Origin: Hyphomicrobiales bacterium
GTDB lineage: Bacteria; Pseudomonadota; Alphaproteobacteria; Rhizobiales; Rhizobiaceae
Assembly: GCA_900467745.1 (NCBI GenBank)
Contig: UBQW01000023.1
Location: 1 to 64,000 of the forward strand
Length of the DNA: 64,000 nucleotides
Reading direction: 5' to 3'
Position 1 is the first letter of the stretch; each line of letters begins with the position of its first letter. The notes beneath the pieces are model-generated. The model worked only from the letters and a program-made list of their open reading frames with translations, ran no database searches and was not told where the DNA came from. Both the position numbers and the translations under genes were made by a program. This document shows positions 17,145 through 26,320 of this stretch, piece after piece.

Positions 17145-18694
17145 ATGCCAGCGGAGAGAGTAGCGATGCGGCGTGTCCGCGAGATTTTAAGACACAGATT
17201 TGAAGAAGGGCTCGGCCACAAGTCGATTGCGGTGCGCGTTGGGGCTGCTCCTTCGACCGTGCGTGAGAGACATTGCGCCGTCTGGAGCGTGCCGGGCTAT
17301 CGTGGCCGTTGGCTGAGGATGTCAGCGATGCGGTGCTGGAAGCTGCCCTCTATAAGGCTGCCGGGACAAAGACAGGTCATCGGCGCATCGCCGAGCCTGA
17401 TTGGGCGCAGGTTCACCGCGAGCTGAAGCGCAAGCATGTGACGCTGCAGATCCTGTGGGACGAATATATCGGCCTTCATCCTGAGGGTTACCGCTATTCC
17501 CGCTACTGTGATTTGTATCGCCATTGGGCTTTGAAGCTGCCTGTGACGATGCGCCAGGATCATGCGGCTGGCGAAAAGCTCTTCGTCGATTATGCAGGCG
17601 ACACGGTCACTGTTGTGATCGACAGATTGTCCGGTAAGACGCGGCAGGCTCATCTGTTTGTTGGAGTGCTCGGCGCTTCGAGCCTTTCATTTGCCCATGC
17701 CCGCTGGAGCGAGACACTTCCCGACTGGATCGAATGCCATCTGCTTGCGCTTGAGACATTCGGCGGCGCACCGGCTCTGCTTGTTCCCGACAATGCCAAG
17801 GTTGCCGTCATCAAGGCATGCCATTTTGATCCGCAGGTCAATCGCACCTACACCGGGATGGCGACACATTACGGCAGCGCGGTTCTTCCAACGCGACCAC
17901 GTCGGCCGCGCGACAAGGCGAAAGTCGAAGCGGCGGTTCGCATCGTCGAGCGCTGGCTACTGGGTCGGATGCGACATCGCGTGTTCTACAGCCTTGCTGA
18001 TGTGAACAAAGCGATTGGCGAACTCCTCCAAGATCTGAACGACAAACGCGTCTTGCGCCGCATTGGGCGCACAAGGCGACAGTTATTTGAAGAGCTCGAC
18101 TATCCCGCCCTGCGACCGCTTCCGGTCGAGCGATATGTCTTTGCTGAATGGAAGATACGCCGGGCTGGCCTCGATTATCATGTCGATATCGACAAGCACT
18201 TTTACTCCGTGCCCTACCGGTTTGCCCGTGAGCAGGTCGAGGCACGGATCACTGCCAACACGATCGAGATATTCTACAAGGGCGAACGGATCGCAGCCCA
18301 CAGGCGATCAAGCGGCAATGGCAAGCACACGACGATACCGGAGCACATGCCATCTTCCCATCGGCGGTTCGCCGACTGGACGATCGAGCGTATCAGCCGC
18401 GAGGCATCGGCAATCGGATCTGACGTCGCTTTGCTCTGTGACCGCATTCTCGCCGACCGCCCGCATCCCGAACAGGGCTACAGAGCTTGCCTCGGCATCA
18501 TTCGGCTCGTCAAAGCTTTCGAGCGGGAAAGGGTCAATGCAGCCTGTGGCCGAGCATTGGAAATCGGCGCACGAACCTATGGATCGGTGCGCTCCATTCT
18601 CGACAATCACCTGGACCGACCATCGACCTCATCGGCTCCATCGTCTGAACCCATCCACCACTCCAACATCCGCGGTCCCCGCTATTACCACTAA
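17145..18694 (+). pseudogene. istA: IstA transposase of the IS21 element, frameshifted
   Basis: The start (MPAERVAMRRVREILRHRF, an N-terminal helix-turn-helix) is in one frame. The rest, from LRRLERAGLSWPL to the end, is in another, including the DDE integrase core (KLFVDYAGDTV, LVPDNAKVAVIK, and a KAKVEAAVRIVERW block with the final acidic residue). The break is at about 17265-17270, where GAGAGACA reads as GAG-(AG)-ACA: two extra bases, probably an AG duplication. Removing them restores a continuous IS21 IstA of normal length. Unless ribosomes shift frame here, no full transposase is made. Confidence 0.88.
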
Positions 18695-18705
18695 GGAGAA
18701 GTTAC

Positions 18706-19443
18706 ATGCTTGCACATCCTACCCTTGATAAGCTGAATGCCATGGGCCTGACCGGCATGGCCAAGGCGTTCCACGAACTGATCACCCACGGAGAGAGTGA
18801 ACAACTCTCTCATGCCGAATGGCTTGGGCTCCTGCTCGAGCGAGAATGGAGCTCTCGCCACGATCGCAAGCTTGCCACCCGATTGCGGTTTGCCAAGCTG
18901 CGCCATCACGCCGTGCCAGAGGATGTCGATTACCGTAGTGAACGCGGACTTGATCGGGCGCTGTTCATGAGGCTCATCGCTGGAGACTGGATCGATGCGC
19001 ACGACAATCTCGCCATTTGCGGCCATTCGGGCGTTGGCAAAAGCTGGTTGGCCTGCGCCCTCGGCCACAAAGCATGCCGGGACGATCGCTCAGTGCTCTA
19101 TCAGCGCGTTCCTCGGCTGTTTGCCAATCTCGCTCTGGCTCATGGCGATGGTCGCTACGCCAGACTGCAACGCACTCTTGGCCACGTCCAGCTTCTGATC
19201 CTTGATGACTGGGGGCTGGAGCCACTCAATGAGCAAGCGCGTCATGATCTCTTGGAAATCCTCGAAGATCGCTACGGACGTCGCTCAACGATCATCACCA
19301 GCCAACTTCCTGTGTCAGCCTGGCATGACTTTATCGGCCATCCCACCTACGCTGACGCCATTCTGGATCGCCTCGTCCACAACGCACACCGCATCGACTT
19401 ATCAGGCGATAGCCTGCGGCGAAATCAGCCACGAAAATCTTGA
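18706..19443 (+). CDS. istB: IstB ATP-binding helper of IS21 transposition
   Basis: This 245-residue AAA+ ATPase has Walker A GHSGVGKSW and Walker B LLILDDWG, and the IstB start (LDKLNAMGLTGMAKAF). IstB assembles on target DNA and activates IstA. It begins 11 nt after the istA stop with AAGGAG upstream. The gene looks intact even though istA is frameshifted, so it could act only with an IstA supplied by another copy. Confidence 0.92.
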   Translation: MLAHPTLDKLNAMGLTGMAKAFHELITHGESEQLSHAEWLGLLLEREWSSRHDRKLATRLRFAKLRHHAVPEDVDYRSERGLDRALFMRLIAGDWIDAHDNLAICGHSGVGKSWLACALGHKACRDDRSVLYQRVPRLFANLALAHGDGRYARLQRTLGHVQLLILDDWGLEPLNEQARHDLLEILEDRYGRRSTIITSQLPVSAWHDFIGHPTYADAILDRLVHNAHRIDLSGDSLRRNQPRKS

Positions 19444-19577
19444 CTCCCAACCACGATAGACTGAAAACAATCGAGACCAGCAGGACCCCAGCCTCAAGGG
19501 GGCGAGATCATCCCGGAATCCGGGGGCGCAATCATCTCGGAACAAAGGGGCGGCTTCATCGGAATCTGCACCCAAGA

Positions 19578-21186
19578 GATTGCTGCGATCCGGAAGCGGC
19601 TTCGGTTGGCGAAGCTGACACCGTTTCACGCGCTGATGGGAACCCATAATCGTGTGGTCAAGGCCGCGGCGCGAAGGAGAAGCGCCGCGGCCTCTGCAGA
19701 CTTTCAGTCCAGACTGAGGTCACTCGTGGAGAAGCTTCGGCTAGCGAGCTGGAAAGAACTACCAGAGCTTGCGGCATCCAAGAAAATTCGCCGAGAATGC
19801 GCCAGCCTTCGAAACGAAGCCCTGGCAGTCTTTGGACGCGACGCGGTCGACCCGGCGCGTCCAAAGTCGGGCATGGCGCAACTCGTTCCCGTCGGCTTTC
19901 AGGCGTTGGATCGTATCGCCGAAGGAAGATTCGGAGCCTCAGAGCACTATGCAAATAGCGGCGACAGCCTGTCGTCGGATCCCGCTACCGTGAACGCGCT
20001 GCGCAAGTTGGCTGGAATGCCCGTGTTTCCCGGTGGGTGGGATGGACGAGGGCGTGTTCTGGACGAGTTGCCGCCGCAGCGCGTTAGGCTGAGGACGGTA
20101 GAACTTTGTGCTGGAGCGGGAGGCATGTCCCTTGGCCTCGAACGTGCAGGTTTTACACATGAAGCGCTCTTCGAGTTCGACAAGGATGCGGCTGCCACGT
20201 TGCGCCAGAACCGTCCTGGCTGGAATGTCGTGACTGACGATATCCGTCAGGTGGACTTCCGTCCCTATCGCAAGCGGAACATCGACCTCGTCGCCGGAGG
20301 TCTACCTTGCCAGCCTTACTCCCAAGAGGGCAATCAGCTGGGCAAGGAAGATCCACGCGATCTGCTGGTGGAAGCGGTGCGTGTCGTTCGCGAAGTGAAG
20401 CCAAGAGCGTTCGTTTTCGAGAACGTCGCGGGACTGCTACACGCCCGCCATGCCGACCATCTCGCGGCTGCATTGCGCGGCTTCCGAAAAGCTGGCTTTG
20501 ACACGGAAATCCACAGACTGTCAGTCAGCGATTTCGGCATCGCGCAGACACGATCGCGCATTCTGATAATCGGGCTGCGCCGAGAGCTTGCGGGCGCCTT
20601 CCGCTTGCCTCCTACTTTTCCGGAGCGTCGCGCCAACTTGGGCGATGCCCTGGTTGATCTCATGAGCGCCAATGGTTGGAGTGGCGCGCGAGACTGGGCC
20701 CGAAAAATGCGCGAGCATGTGATCACCGATAAAGAGGGGAACACGGTGGCGGTCGGCGCACAGGCGTCGACGCTGGTAACCAGTCAGGGAGACCGCCGTC
20801 CGAATGCAAACGCTGGCTGGGAAGGCCTGGGTTTCGATATGTCGAAACTCTCGAACAATGCTCCCACGGACGAGGAAGGATCCGTCGCAGGTTTCAAGCC
20901 AGGACTGACCTTGCGCATGAAGGCGCGGCTGCAGGATTTTCCCGACGACTGGGTGTTCTCGGGCGGCAAGGCTTCCGTTACCAAGCAGATTGGCAACGCT
21001 GTCCCTCCCCGGCTCGCTCAAGCCGTTGGGCTCGCGCTTTTCGCGGCAGTCCGAAACATGCAAATCGACTGGGAGACCTTGCTGTGGCCGAGCGAATCCC
21101 TCGAGCGTGTCACTGTTCGACCGCCTCCGCTTGATGTCGTTTTGGATGGTACTGAGTTCCATTCGTCCCTCATAGAACGCGTCTGA
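19578..21186 (+). pseudogene. 3' part of the IS21-interrupted C5-cytosine methyltransferase
   Basis: This part holds the full catalytic core: motif I (VELCAGAGGMSLGLERAG), motif IV with PCQ (AGGLPCQPYSQEGN), ENV (FVFENVAGLL), motif VIII (QTRSRILIIGLR) and motif X (KQIGNAVPPRLAQAVG). The first ~155 residues after the IS belong to the accessory N-terminal domain. An internal TTG at 19606 could in principle start a shortened enzyme that keeps every catalytic motif, so residual methyltransferase activity is not excluded. The paired first part is at 16627-16970. Target motif unknown. A degraded relative of the C-terminal end lies at 51336-51533. Confidence 0.88.
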
Positions 21187-21566
21187 TCCTAGAAGGCTAG
21201 CGGGGGGGCGGTAGCGGCCTCAAGCTTTTTCGATTTCGTTCGCCACAGGATCTCGAGTTTGCGGAGCGCCCTTGAATAGCACGACGGTCCAGCCGCTCGC
21301 CCAGCGCACGACGGATTTACTCTAAGAGATTCCTATAATTCGGGAATTTCGAGAGGGGGGTTAAACCGGTGATTCCACCGGTTAATTAGCGACTCTCAAA
21401 CGCGAAGTCCCCTAACTTCTGAACGAAGTCCCCTAAGAATCGTGCAATTTTGCTTTTCGGGGTCCCGAACAAAGTTGGTGCGCGCCGATGCATTGTTCGG
21501 GACGCCGGACAAAAGATGCAGGCGACCTATTGTCAACGAGCCTCCCGTCCTTGATCAAACTCTCAC
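21187..21566. other. Gene-free stretch with several repeats at the island edge
   Basis: No convincing gene. There is a palindrome AACCGGTG-ATTC-CACCGGTT at 21364-21383 and a direct repeat CGAAGTCCCCTAA at 21403-21415 and 21424-21436. An 11-bp inverted repeat follows: GTCCCGAACAA (21462-21472) and TTGTTCGGGAC (21493-21503). It marks the change from the defence island to backbone and may be an old recombination boundary. Confidence 0.5.
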
Positions 21567-21746
21567 CTAGAGTTCGCGTGCTAACTCTTGTGCCTGCAAG
21601 CGAGCTTCCGTTAAACGGCGCGTCTTCGCGTCTCTCAGGTCTCGTTCACGGGAAAGAGCTTCGCGGGCGGCGGCGTCGGTTCGTTCTTGGGCCTCGATCC
21701 TCTCGCGAGAGTTCATCGAGATCCGCTTTCGTGCTTCCGTCGTCAT
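21567..21746 (-). CDS. Small charged hypothetical protein
   Basis: Starting at ATG 21746, which has GGAGGA 7 nt upstream, it encodes 59 residues (MTTEARKRISMNSRERIEAQ) rich in Arg, Glu and Ala and likely one long helix. The frame is open further upstream, but that extension has no better start. Unrecognised; short helical proteins of this type are frequent in Rhizobiales genomes. Confidence 0.55.
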   Translation of the reverse strand: MTTEARKRISMNSRERIEAQERTDAAAREALSRERDLRDAKTRRLTEARLQAQELAREL

Positions 21747-22222
21747 GGATCTGTCCTCCATTGCTGAACAACGCTCAAGCGCATACGTTTCGGTCAGCAT
21801 GAAGAGGTCGAAGCGGACAGGTGGGGCACTCGTCTGCCATTTCGTTGGCCATGGCGAGAAACTGGAAAAACCGCCATGTTCACCATCCCTGTCGCGTCCA
21901 GTTGACACGCGTCCGACCTCCCTGAGAGGAATGTCAACGAGCTCGCTCAGTTCCGATATCGTTCGTTCTGTACGCTAGCTTACAGTAGCGGCGGACAGAT
22001 TCGGCATGGCTCACCCCACGAAGCATCGCCGCATTTTAGGCCTCGGTGGGGACTTTGAAACCTAGGCGCCTTGCAAGGCGTGCGACCAATTAGGCGAAAC
22101 TAACGCGGTCGTTGAAGAAGCGGCAAGAATTGGGTGAAGACCCGCAACGCTGACGGGGTGGCAGTAAGCCTCAGCGGCTGGGATGAACGCAACTGTCTGC
22201 TGCGACAGATGATCGCGTGCCG
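21747..22222. other. Intergenic region without recognisable features
   Basis: It holds only short shadow frames. I see no convincing coding sequence, RNA gene or strong hairpin on either strand. Confidence 0.4.
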
Positions 22223-22672
22223 CTAGGACAGCTCGACGTCCATTCCATGAAACTCGTTCCGAAACGATTTCAGTCCCTTTTTGTCGGCGGCTGTCACGAT
22301 TACGAATCGGCGTCCGTGCTGTGCAGCCTCCTGGTGTGCCAAGTCGAACATCCATATCGTTGTTGCGGTTCCCCTCGTGATTTCGATCAGCTTTCTCATG
22401 GCTGGATCTTCAGCGGCGTCGACGACGAATTCCATCTGATAGGCGAAGGTCTCTTGGCCCGAGCCTCCTTGGAGCTGCTGCCCGAACCACTGCCAGACGT
22501 TAGGGAAGTCGACCGGAAACGGAGGAAGGTCCATGTTTACGTGAACAACATCTCGCGCGAAAATGACCTCACCATCGAAGAATGCATGGATACCCAGAAA
22601 GTATTCCGGAAGGTTCATGTGTGCGGAAAGCGCGTCTTTCAGTATTTTCAGATTCGAAGTTCTTTGGAACAT
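22223..22672 (-). CDS. Hypothetical 149-residue protein
   Basis: The start is ATG 22672, although a TTG four codons earlier is possible. The sequence looks like real soluble protein (LPEYFLGIHAFFDGEVIFAR, then a WQWFGQQL block). It has no signal peptide, membrane segment or known motif. Composition is less GC-rich than its neighbours. Function unknown. Confidence 0.55.
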   Translation of the reverse strand: MFQRTSNLKILKDALSAHMNLPEYFLGIHAFFDGEVIFARDVVHVNMDLPPFPVDFPNVWQWFGQQLQGGSGQETFAYQMEFVVDAAEDPAMRKLIEITRGTATTIWMFDLAHQEAAQHGRRFVIVTAADKKGLKSFRNEFHGMDVELS

Positions 22673-22901
22673 GTGAAACCCCAAGAGAATGAGAATTACA
22701 ATCGGTACCGATGCTTTGTACTTCGACGGGGTAACGCAAAGCCCGTTAAAAGATGCACATACCTCTTTCGATATATCAGAACCACATTACGAATACTTCC
22801 CCGCAGGCGTATAAGCTGGCGTCCGGCAACCGAGCGCACACCGTCAAAGGACTTTCATCACGGTCCGCTAGTGTCGACCTCTCATGGACGTGCGGGGGAT
22901 A

Positions 22902-23150
22902 ATGCGCGAGAAGAAATTTCGGGAAACCGAGCATATCGCCGAGACAATCAAGCAACTGGCGGTGCCGGGCATGAAGCCCAAGGCACTCATTGATGCTGTC
23001 AAAGAAAAGCACCCTAAAGCCACCAAAAAGGATATTGCTCGGGCCGCGTTCCTGACCGTTATCATGTCGGCCGAATATGATCCTGAAGATACCCAAGCGC
23101 TGCATGACCTGGCCAGCGGAACGCGCGATAGCGATCCAGAAGGTGAGTGA
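22902..23150 (+). CDS. Small hypothetical protein, 82 residues
   Basis: ATG 22902 is preferred over 22884 because GGGGGA sits directly before it. The product is charged and helical (REKKFRETEHIAETIKQLA; PKATKKDIARAAFLTVI) and could form a small helix-turn-helix-like bundle. No family is recognised. It precedes a frameshifted LysR gene on the same strand by 133 nt. Confidence 0.6.
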   Translation: MREKKFRETEHIAETIKQLAVPGMKPKALIDAVKEKHPKATKKDIARAAFLTVIMSAEYDPEDTQALHDLASGTRDSDPEGE

Positions 23151-23283
23151 ACTACTTCACTCGGCGCCTCATCCGGAAGGGTTCTCACGGGCATATTGGC
23201 TCGGTTTCCGGCCTTCGTCGCGGTCTCTTGACGAGTTGTCTGCGTGAAGATTATGTGAGCAGACACCCCGAATAGGAAATCGC

Positions 23284-24175
23284 TTGGATCAGTTGCTCGC
23301 CCTTCGCGCGTTCGTGCGCATAGCCGAAGCCGGATCGTTCGCGAAGGCGGCCGATACGCTCGACCTGCCACGATCGTCAGTCAGCAAACTTCTCCAAGAT
23401 CTGGAAGTCCATCTTGGAACCAAGCTTTTCGAGCGGACAACGCGGGCCATCACAATGACCGAAGACGGGGTCGCGTACCTTGAGCGCGCAGTACAGATCC
23501 TTGCAGATATCGACGAGATGGATGGCACGGTCGCAGGCGCGCGCATTTCTCCGAAGGGCCGCCTGCGTGTGGACGTAGGTTCCAGTATCGCGAACCTGTT
23601 ACTTATCCCGGCTCTGCCATCCTTCCATAAACAATATCCGGACATCGACTTGCAGCTCGGTATCAGCGACCGCCACGTCGATCTAATCGGCGACGGTGTC
23701 GATTGCGTTCTTCGAGCCGGAAGTCAACCGGACACTGCAATGGTTGCGAGAAAACTCGCTGACCTCGACTGGGTCACGTGCGCAACGCCGGAATACTTGA
23801 GCCGCGCCGTTGGTGCACCCGACAGACCTAGCTGCAGGCCATCGTGTGATTGGTTATTTCTCGGCGGCCACCGAGCGAACAATGCCTTTGAGGTATCTTA
23901 GCGGCGGTGAGGAGATCGCCGTCGATGTTTCGCCGGAGCTTGCCGTCAATGAGAGCACCGCGCACTTGAATTCCATCCTTTTGGGACTGGGCGTCGCGCA
24001 GACATATGATTTCATGGCGCGGCCGCATCTGCAAAGCGGCGCTTTGGTGGAGGTTTTGGCAGACTGGAAGCCGGAAAGCGTTCCGCTGTATCTCCTCCAC
24101 CCCGCCATACGGTCTCAAAGCCTTAAGCTCCGTTGCTTCTCCGATTGGGTGGCATCCCTGTTCCAGCCCGATTAA
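23284..24175 (+). pseudogene. LysR-family transcriptional regulator, frameshifted
   Basis: The N-terminal winged helix is clear (LRAFVRIAEAGSFAKAADTL, SVSKLLQDLEVHLGTKLFER) and the effector domain begins normally up to CATPEYLSR. Near 23810-23825 the frame breaks; the rest (VHPTDLAAGHRVIGYFSAAT to the end) continues in another frame starting within 23810-24175. Joined, the two parts give a normal ~295-residue LysR protein. As sequenced, only a truncated DNA-binding form would be made. A single-base indel, real or a sequencing error, explains it. Confidence 0.82.
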
Positions 24176-24388
24176 GCAGATTCCTCCTGCCGACTGAAAT
24201 TGATCGTCGGGCAGTCATGCACTCACAAGCTAGGCTGCTCTGGTTTGCGCTTTCATCGAAGTGTGATCGCGCGCCCTCATCCGCAATACGCCATCTTTAG
24301 GGGGGCTGCGCCCCTAGCTTTGCTGCCTCATCTCGTTGAACGCAGAGGTCGCTCCTCCCATATATTAGAAAACCCAAAGGAATGAATC

Positions 24389-24568
24389 ATGGTTAGTCGG
24401 ATCAGACGGAAGCCGACCGTGCAAGAGCGCGCGGCCGCCTTCGAACAGATGACAAAAGTTGCGACAGACGCTGCTGATGAAGAGCGGCGGCAGCTTCAAA
24501 TGAAGACCGAACGGCTTCGCCTGTTGAGGCTGGCCGCCAATCCAACAAGACCGTATCATAGCAATTGA
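24389..24568 (+). CDS. Small hypothetical protein, 59 residues
   Basis: The frame starts MVSRIRRKPTVQERAAAFEQ and ends RPYHSN. It is strongly charged and predicted helical. AAAGGA lies about 8 nt before the ATG. It belongs to the type of short rhizobial proteins found near small helix-turn-helix genes, as here (next gene at 24606). Function unknown. Confidence 0.55.
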   Translation: MVSRIRRKPTVQERAAAFEQMTKVATDAADEERRQLQMKTERLRLLRLAANPTRPYHSN

Positions 24569-24605
24569 GACGGCATGATCCATCGCATTACCGAGGGCTA
24601 AACTA

Positions 24606-24797
24606 ATGGATCAACTTGTGCAGAATGGGAAATCAACCGCCGCCCGGCTCAAGAAATCCCGCCGTGGTCGGGGCTACAGTCTTGAAGAACTAGCCATTGC
24701 GACCGGACTGACCGTTGCCGAGATCAAGGCCGCCGAGGACGAACGGAGGTCGCCTCCGGCAGCTCATGTCGAAAGGATCGAGCACGCTCTGAGATAA
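24606..24797 (+). CDS. Small XRE-like helix-turn-helix protein
   Basis: The protein has 63 residues; YSLEELAIATGLTVAEIKAA reads as an XRE-type helix-turn-helix followed by a short tail. It likely binds DNA as a compact regulator. It follows the 59-residue gene by 37 nt on the same strand and converges with the secreted protein at 24831. No operator was identified. Confidence 0.65.
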   Translation: MDQLVQNGKSTAARLKKSRRGRGYSLEELAIATGLTVAEIKAAEDERRSPPAAHVERIEHALR

Positions 24798-24830
24798 TGC
24801 GGCTATTGGTTTCCTGTTGGACGGGCGCGA

Positions 24831-25133
24831 CTATTGTCCCTGCCACTGATACTCAGCGAGTGATGCCTTGCCAGATTTCTTGTCGTACAGGCAGATCACG
24901 TTGACCATCTTCTTGGACTTGGGGTTCTTTTCGCGAAGTAAGACAGCAACCTTCCCAGTCGCATCGTCGAAAACGACCGGCGCCGTCGCTTCCGGAGAAA
25001 CCATTCTGGACTGCCCGATGCAGGTGCCATTGGCCTTTGCGAAAAGAGCATTCCAAGCCGCATCACTTGAAGCATTCGCGATCGGCGCGAGGCAAAACAG
25101 GCCAACGGCCGCGATAACGGTAGTCTTCAGCAT
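24831..25133 (-). CDS. Small exported protein of unknown function
   Basis: ATG 25133, with GAGGA 8 nt upstream, gives 100 residues beginning MLKTTVIAAVGLFCLAPIANA, a standard Sec signal peptide cleaved after ANA. The mature part has two Cys (GTCIGQ, VICLYD) that could form a disulfide in the periplasm. Family not recognised. Confidence 0.65.
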   Translation of the reverse strand: MLKTTVIAAVGLFCLAPIANASSDAAWNALFAKANGTCIGQSRMVSPEATAPVVFDDATGKVAVLLREKNPKSKKMVNVICLYDKKSGKASLAEYQWQGQ

Positions 25134-25231
25134 CGAGAATTCCTCATGTCTATTTCGAGTCGTGCCGGGTGTCGGCCGCCCGTTGTTCGCGGCAAACGAT
25201 GGCAGCAAAGTGGCTCATGGCGTTTCGCTGC

Positions 25232-25921
25232 TCAGAGCAGCTTCAGCCGATAGGCCGCGGCAACCGCTTGAATTCGGGTGGTCACCCCTAGCTTCTTGAT
25301 CGCGGTCTTCAGGTAGGCTGTTACCGTATGGCTGCTAAGATTGAGGATGATACCGATCTCTTCACTGCTCTTGCCCGCTGCAGACCAGCGCAGGCACTCG
25401 ATCTCTCTCGGAGAAAGAAGCTTGCTCTCGCCTCTCCCGCGCGTGAGGCCGTCCAAGGCAGTCATCAAGTCGAACACCAGGTCGGCGAGCTCGGTTTCGG
25501 AACAGTTCGACCCGGAAAGCATGAAAAGGTATTGGCGGCCCTTAGCGTCGTGCAGTGAGATCCCGAGATTGCAAGCGAAGCCGTCGTCATAGAACACCCC
25601 GGCGATCCTGCTGGCCAGACCCGCCTTCTCCGCGCGAGCAAAAAGCAGTTGCTCGGACGAGACTGGAAGCACGCTTTCCTTCAGCTTAGCGACGATGGTG
25701 CTCTGGTTGAACATGTCAGTCGACCGATAGCTTTGCAGGAGATCGCCCGGCCAATTCGTTGTGATCAGGTTTTCGAGCAGGCCAACCCGTTCCCGCTCCG
25801 GAAACATGCAAGCCAAGTAGAAGTTCAAGCCGAACGTCTCCACGATTTGATGTATCGCACTCTCGAAGGTCGCTAGACGACCAGGCTCCTTTGCCCAGAC
25901 ATGGTGATCATAGTGGCTCAT
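25232..25921 (-). CDS. LuxR-family regulator with autoinducer-binding-like domain
   Basis: The gene encodes 229 residues from ATG 25921 (AAGGA upstream). The N-terminal ~160 residues fit the autoinducer-binding fold. The C-terminus is a LuxR helix-turn-helix (LLSPREIECLRWSAAGKSSE, LNLSSHTVTAYLKTAIKKLG). No LuxI-type synthase is visible in this window, so it may be a LuxR solo sensing acyl-homoserine lactones or another ligand. It is divergent from an SDR gene, and a phased CTCAC repeat lies 44 nt upstream of its start. A frame extending to 26248 is open but poor as protein. Confidence 0.82.
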   Translation of the reverse strand: MSHYDHHVWAKEPGRLATFESAIHQIVETFGLNFYLACMFPERERVGLLENLITTNWPGDLLQSYRSTDMFNQSTIVAKLKESVLPVSSEQLLFARAEKAGLASRIAGVFYDDGFACNLGISLHDAKGRQYLFMLSGSNCSETELADLVFDLMTALDGLTRGRGESKLLSPREIECLRWSAAGKSSEEIGIILNLSSHTVTAYLKTAIKKLGVTTRIQAVAAAYRLKLL

Positions 25922-25965
25922 GATGTATCCTTGCGCATCCGTACCATAATCGAAGTCGCCTTGCT

Positions 25966-25985
25966 GTGAGTTTGGGTGAGATCGT
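25966..25985 (-). promoter_or_regulatory. Phased CTCAC direct repeat upstream of luxR-type gene
   Basis: Read towards the LuxR gene the site is two 10-bp units, GATCTCACCC-like and AAACTCACAG-like, 44 nt before the ATG. The same NAWCTCAC unit at 10-bp spacing recurs upstream of four other genes in this window. Confidence 0.55.
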
Positions 25986-26097
25986 CTGGCGCACGATCCT
26001 GCGGATACGCCAAATTTGGGGCATTGGGCTTGGCGGACCAAACCCCCATTTCCCCGACGCGGCGGAGCTTGGCGAACCTCCGCGTATTTTCGAAGAA

Positions 26098-26131
26098 GGC
26101 TTCCGTAACGAGTCACGGAAGCCGTTTTTTT
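26098..26131 (+). terminator. Rho-independent terminator with no upstream gene
   Basis: GGCTTCCGT (26098-26106) pairs with ACGGAAGCC (26115-26123), followed by GTTTTTTT. It is a textbook plus-strand terminator, yet no plus-strand gene ends here: it lies in the divergent region between the LuxR and SDR genes. It may end a small RNA or act as a leader attenuator for the SDR gene. Confidence 0.7.
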
Positions 26132-26320
26132 GTCCAGGGGGGTCATCCGACGTAATCGAAAGCCACCGAAATGCGTGGCAGCTATATTCCGTTCCTCGTC
26201 AAGCGGCCGGATTCGCAGAGGGCAGAGCGCCCCAAATCGCTCGTCCAAAAATCATCACACCCAACAGCCTGGGCGCGCTCTGGCAGATTGCCGTTGCACG
26301 CCCGCATTATGGAGAAAAGC

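Larger units (their letters stand above)
16971..19570 (+). mobile_element. IS21-family insertion sequence, 2600 bp
   Basis: The element carries istA and istB in IS21 order. It begins TGCA and ends TGCA. It is flanked by a 7-bp target duplication, CCCAAGA, at 16964-16970 and 19571-19577. Both ends are built from 24-bp units: four at 16973-17068 and three inverted at 19498-19569, each with a TTCCGA-like block and a CGCCCC block, the multiple transposase-binding repeats typical of IS21. It sits inside a methyltransferase gene in the same orientation. istA carries a frameshift, so autonomous movement looks lost. Confidence 0.93.
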
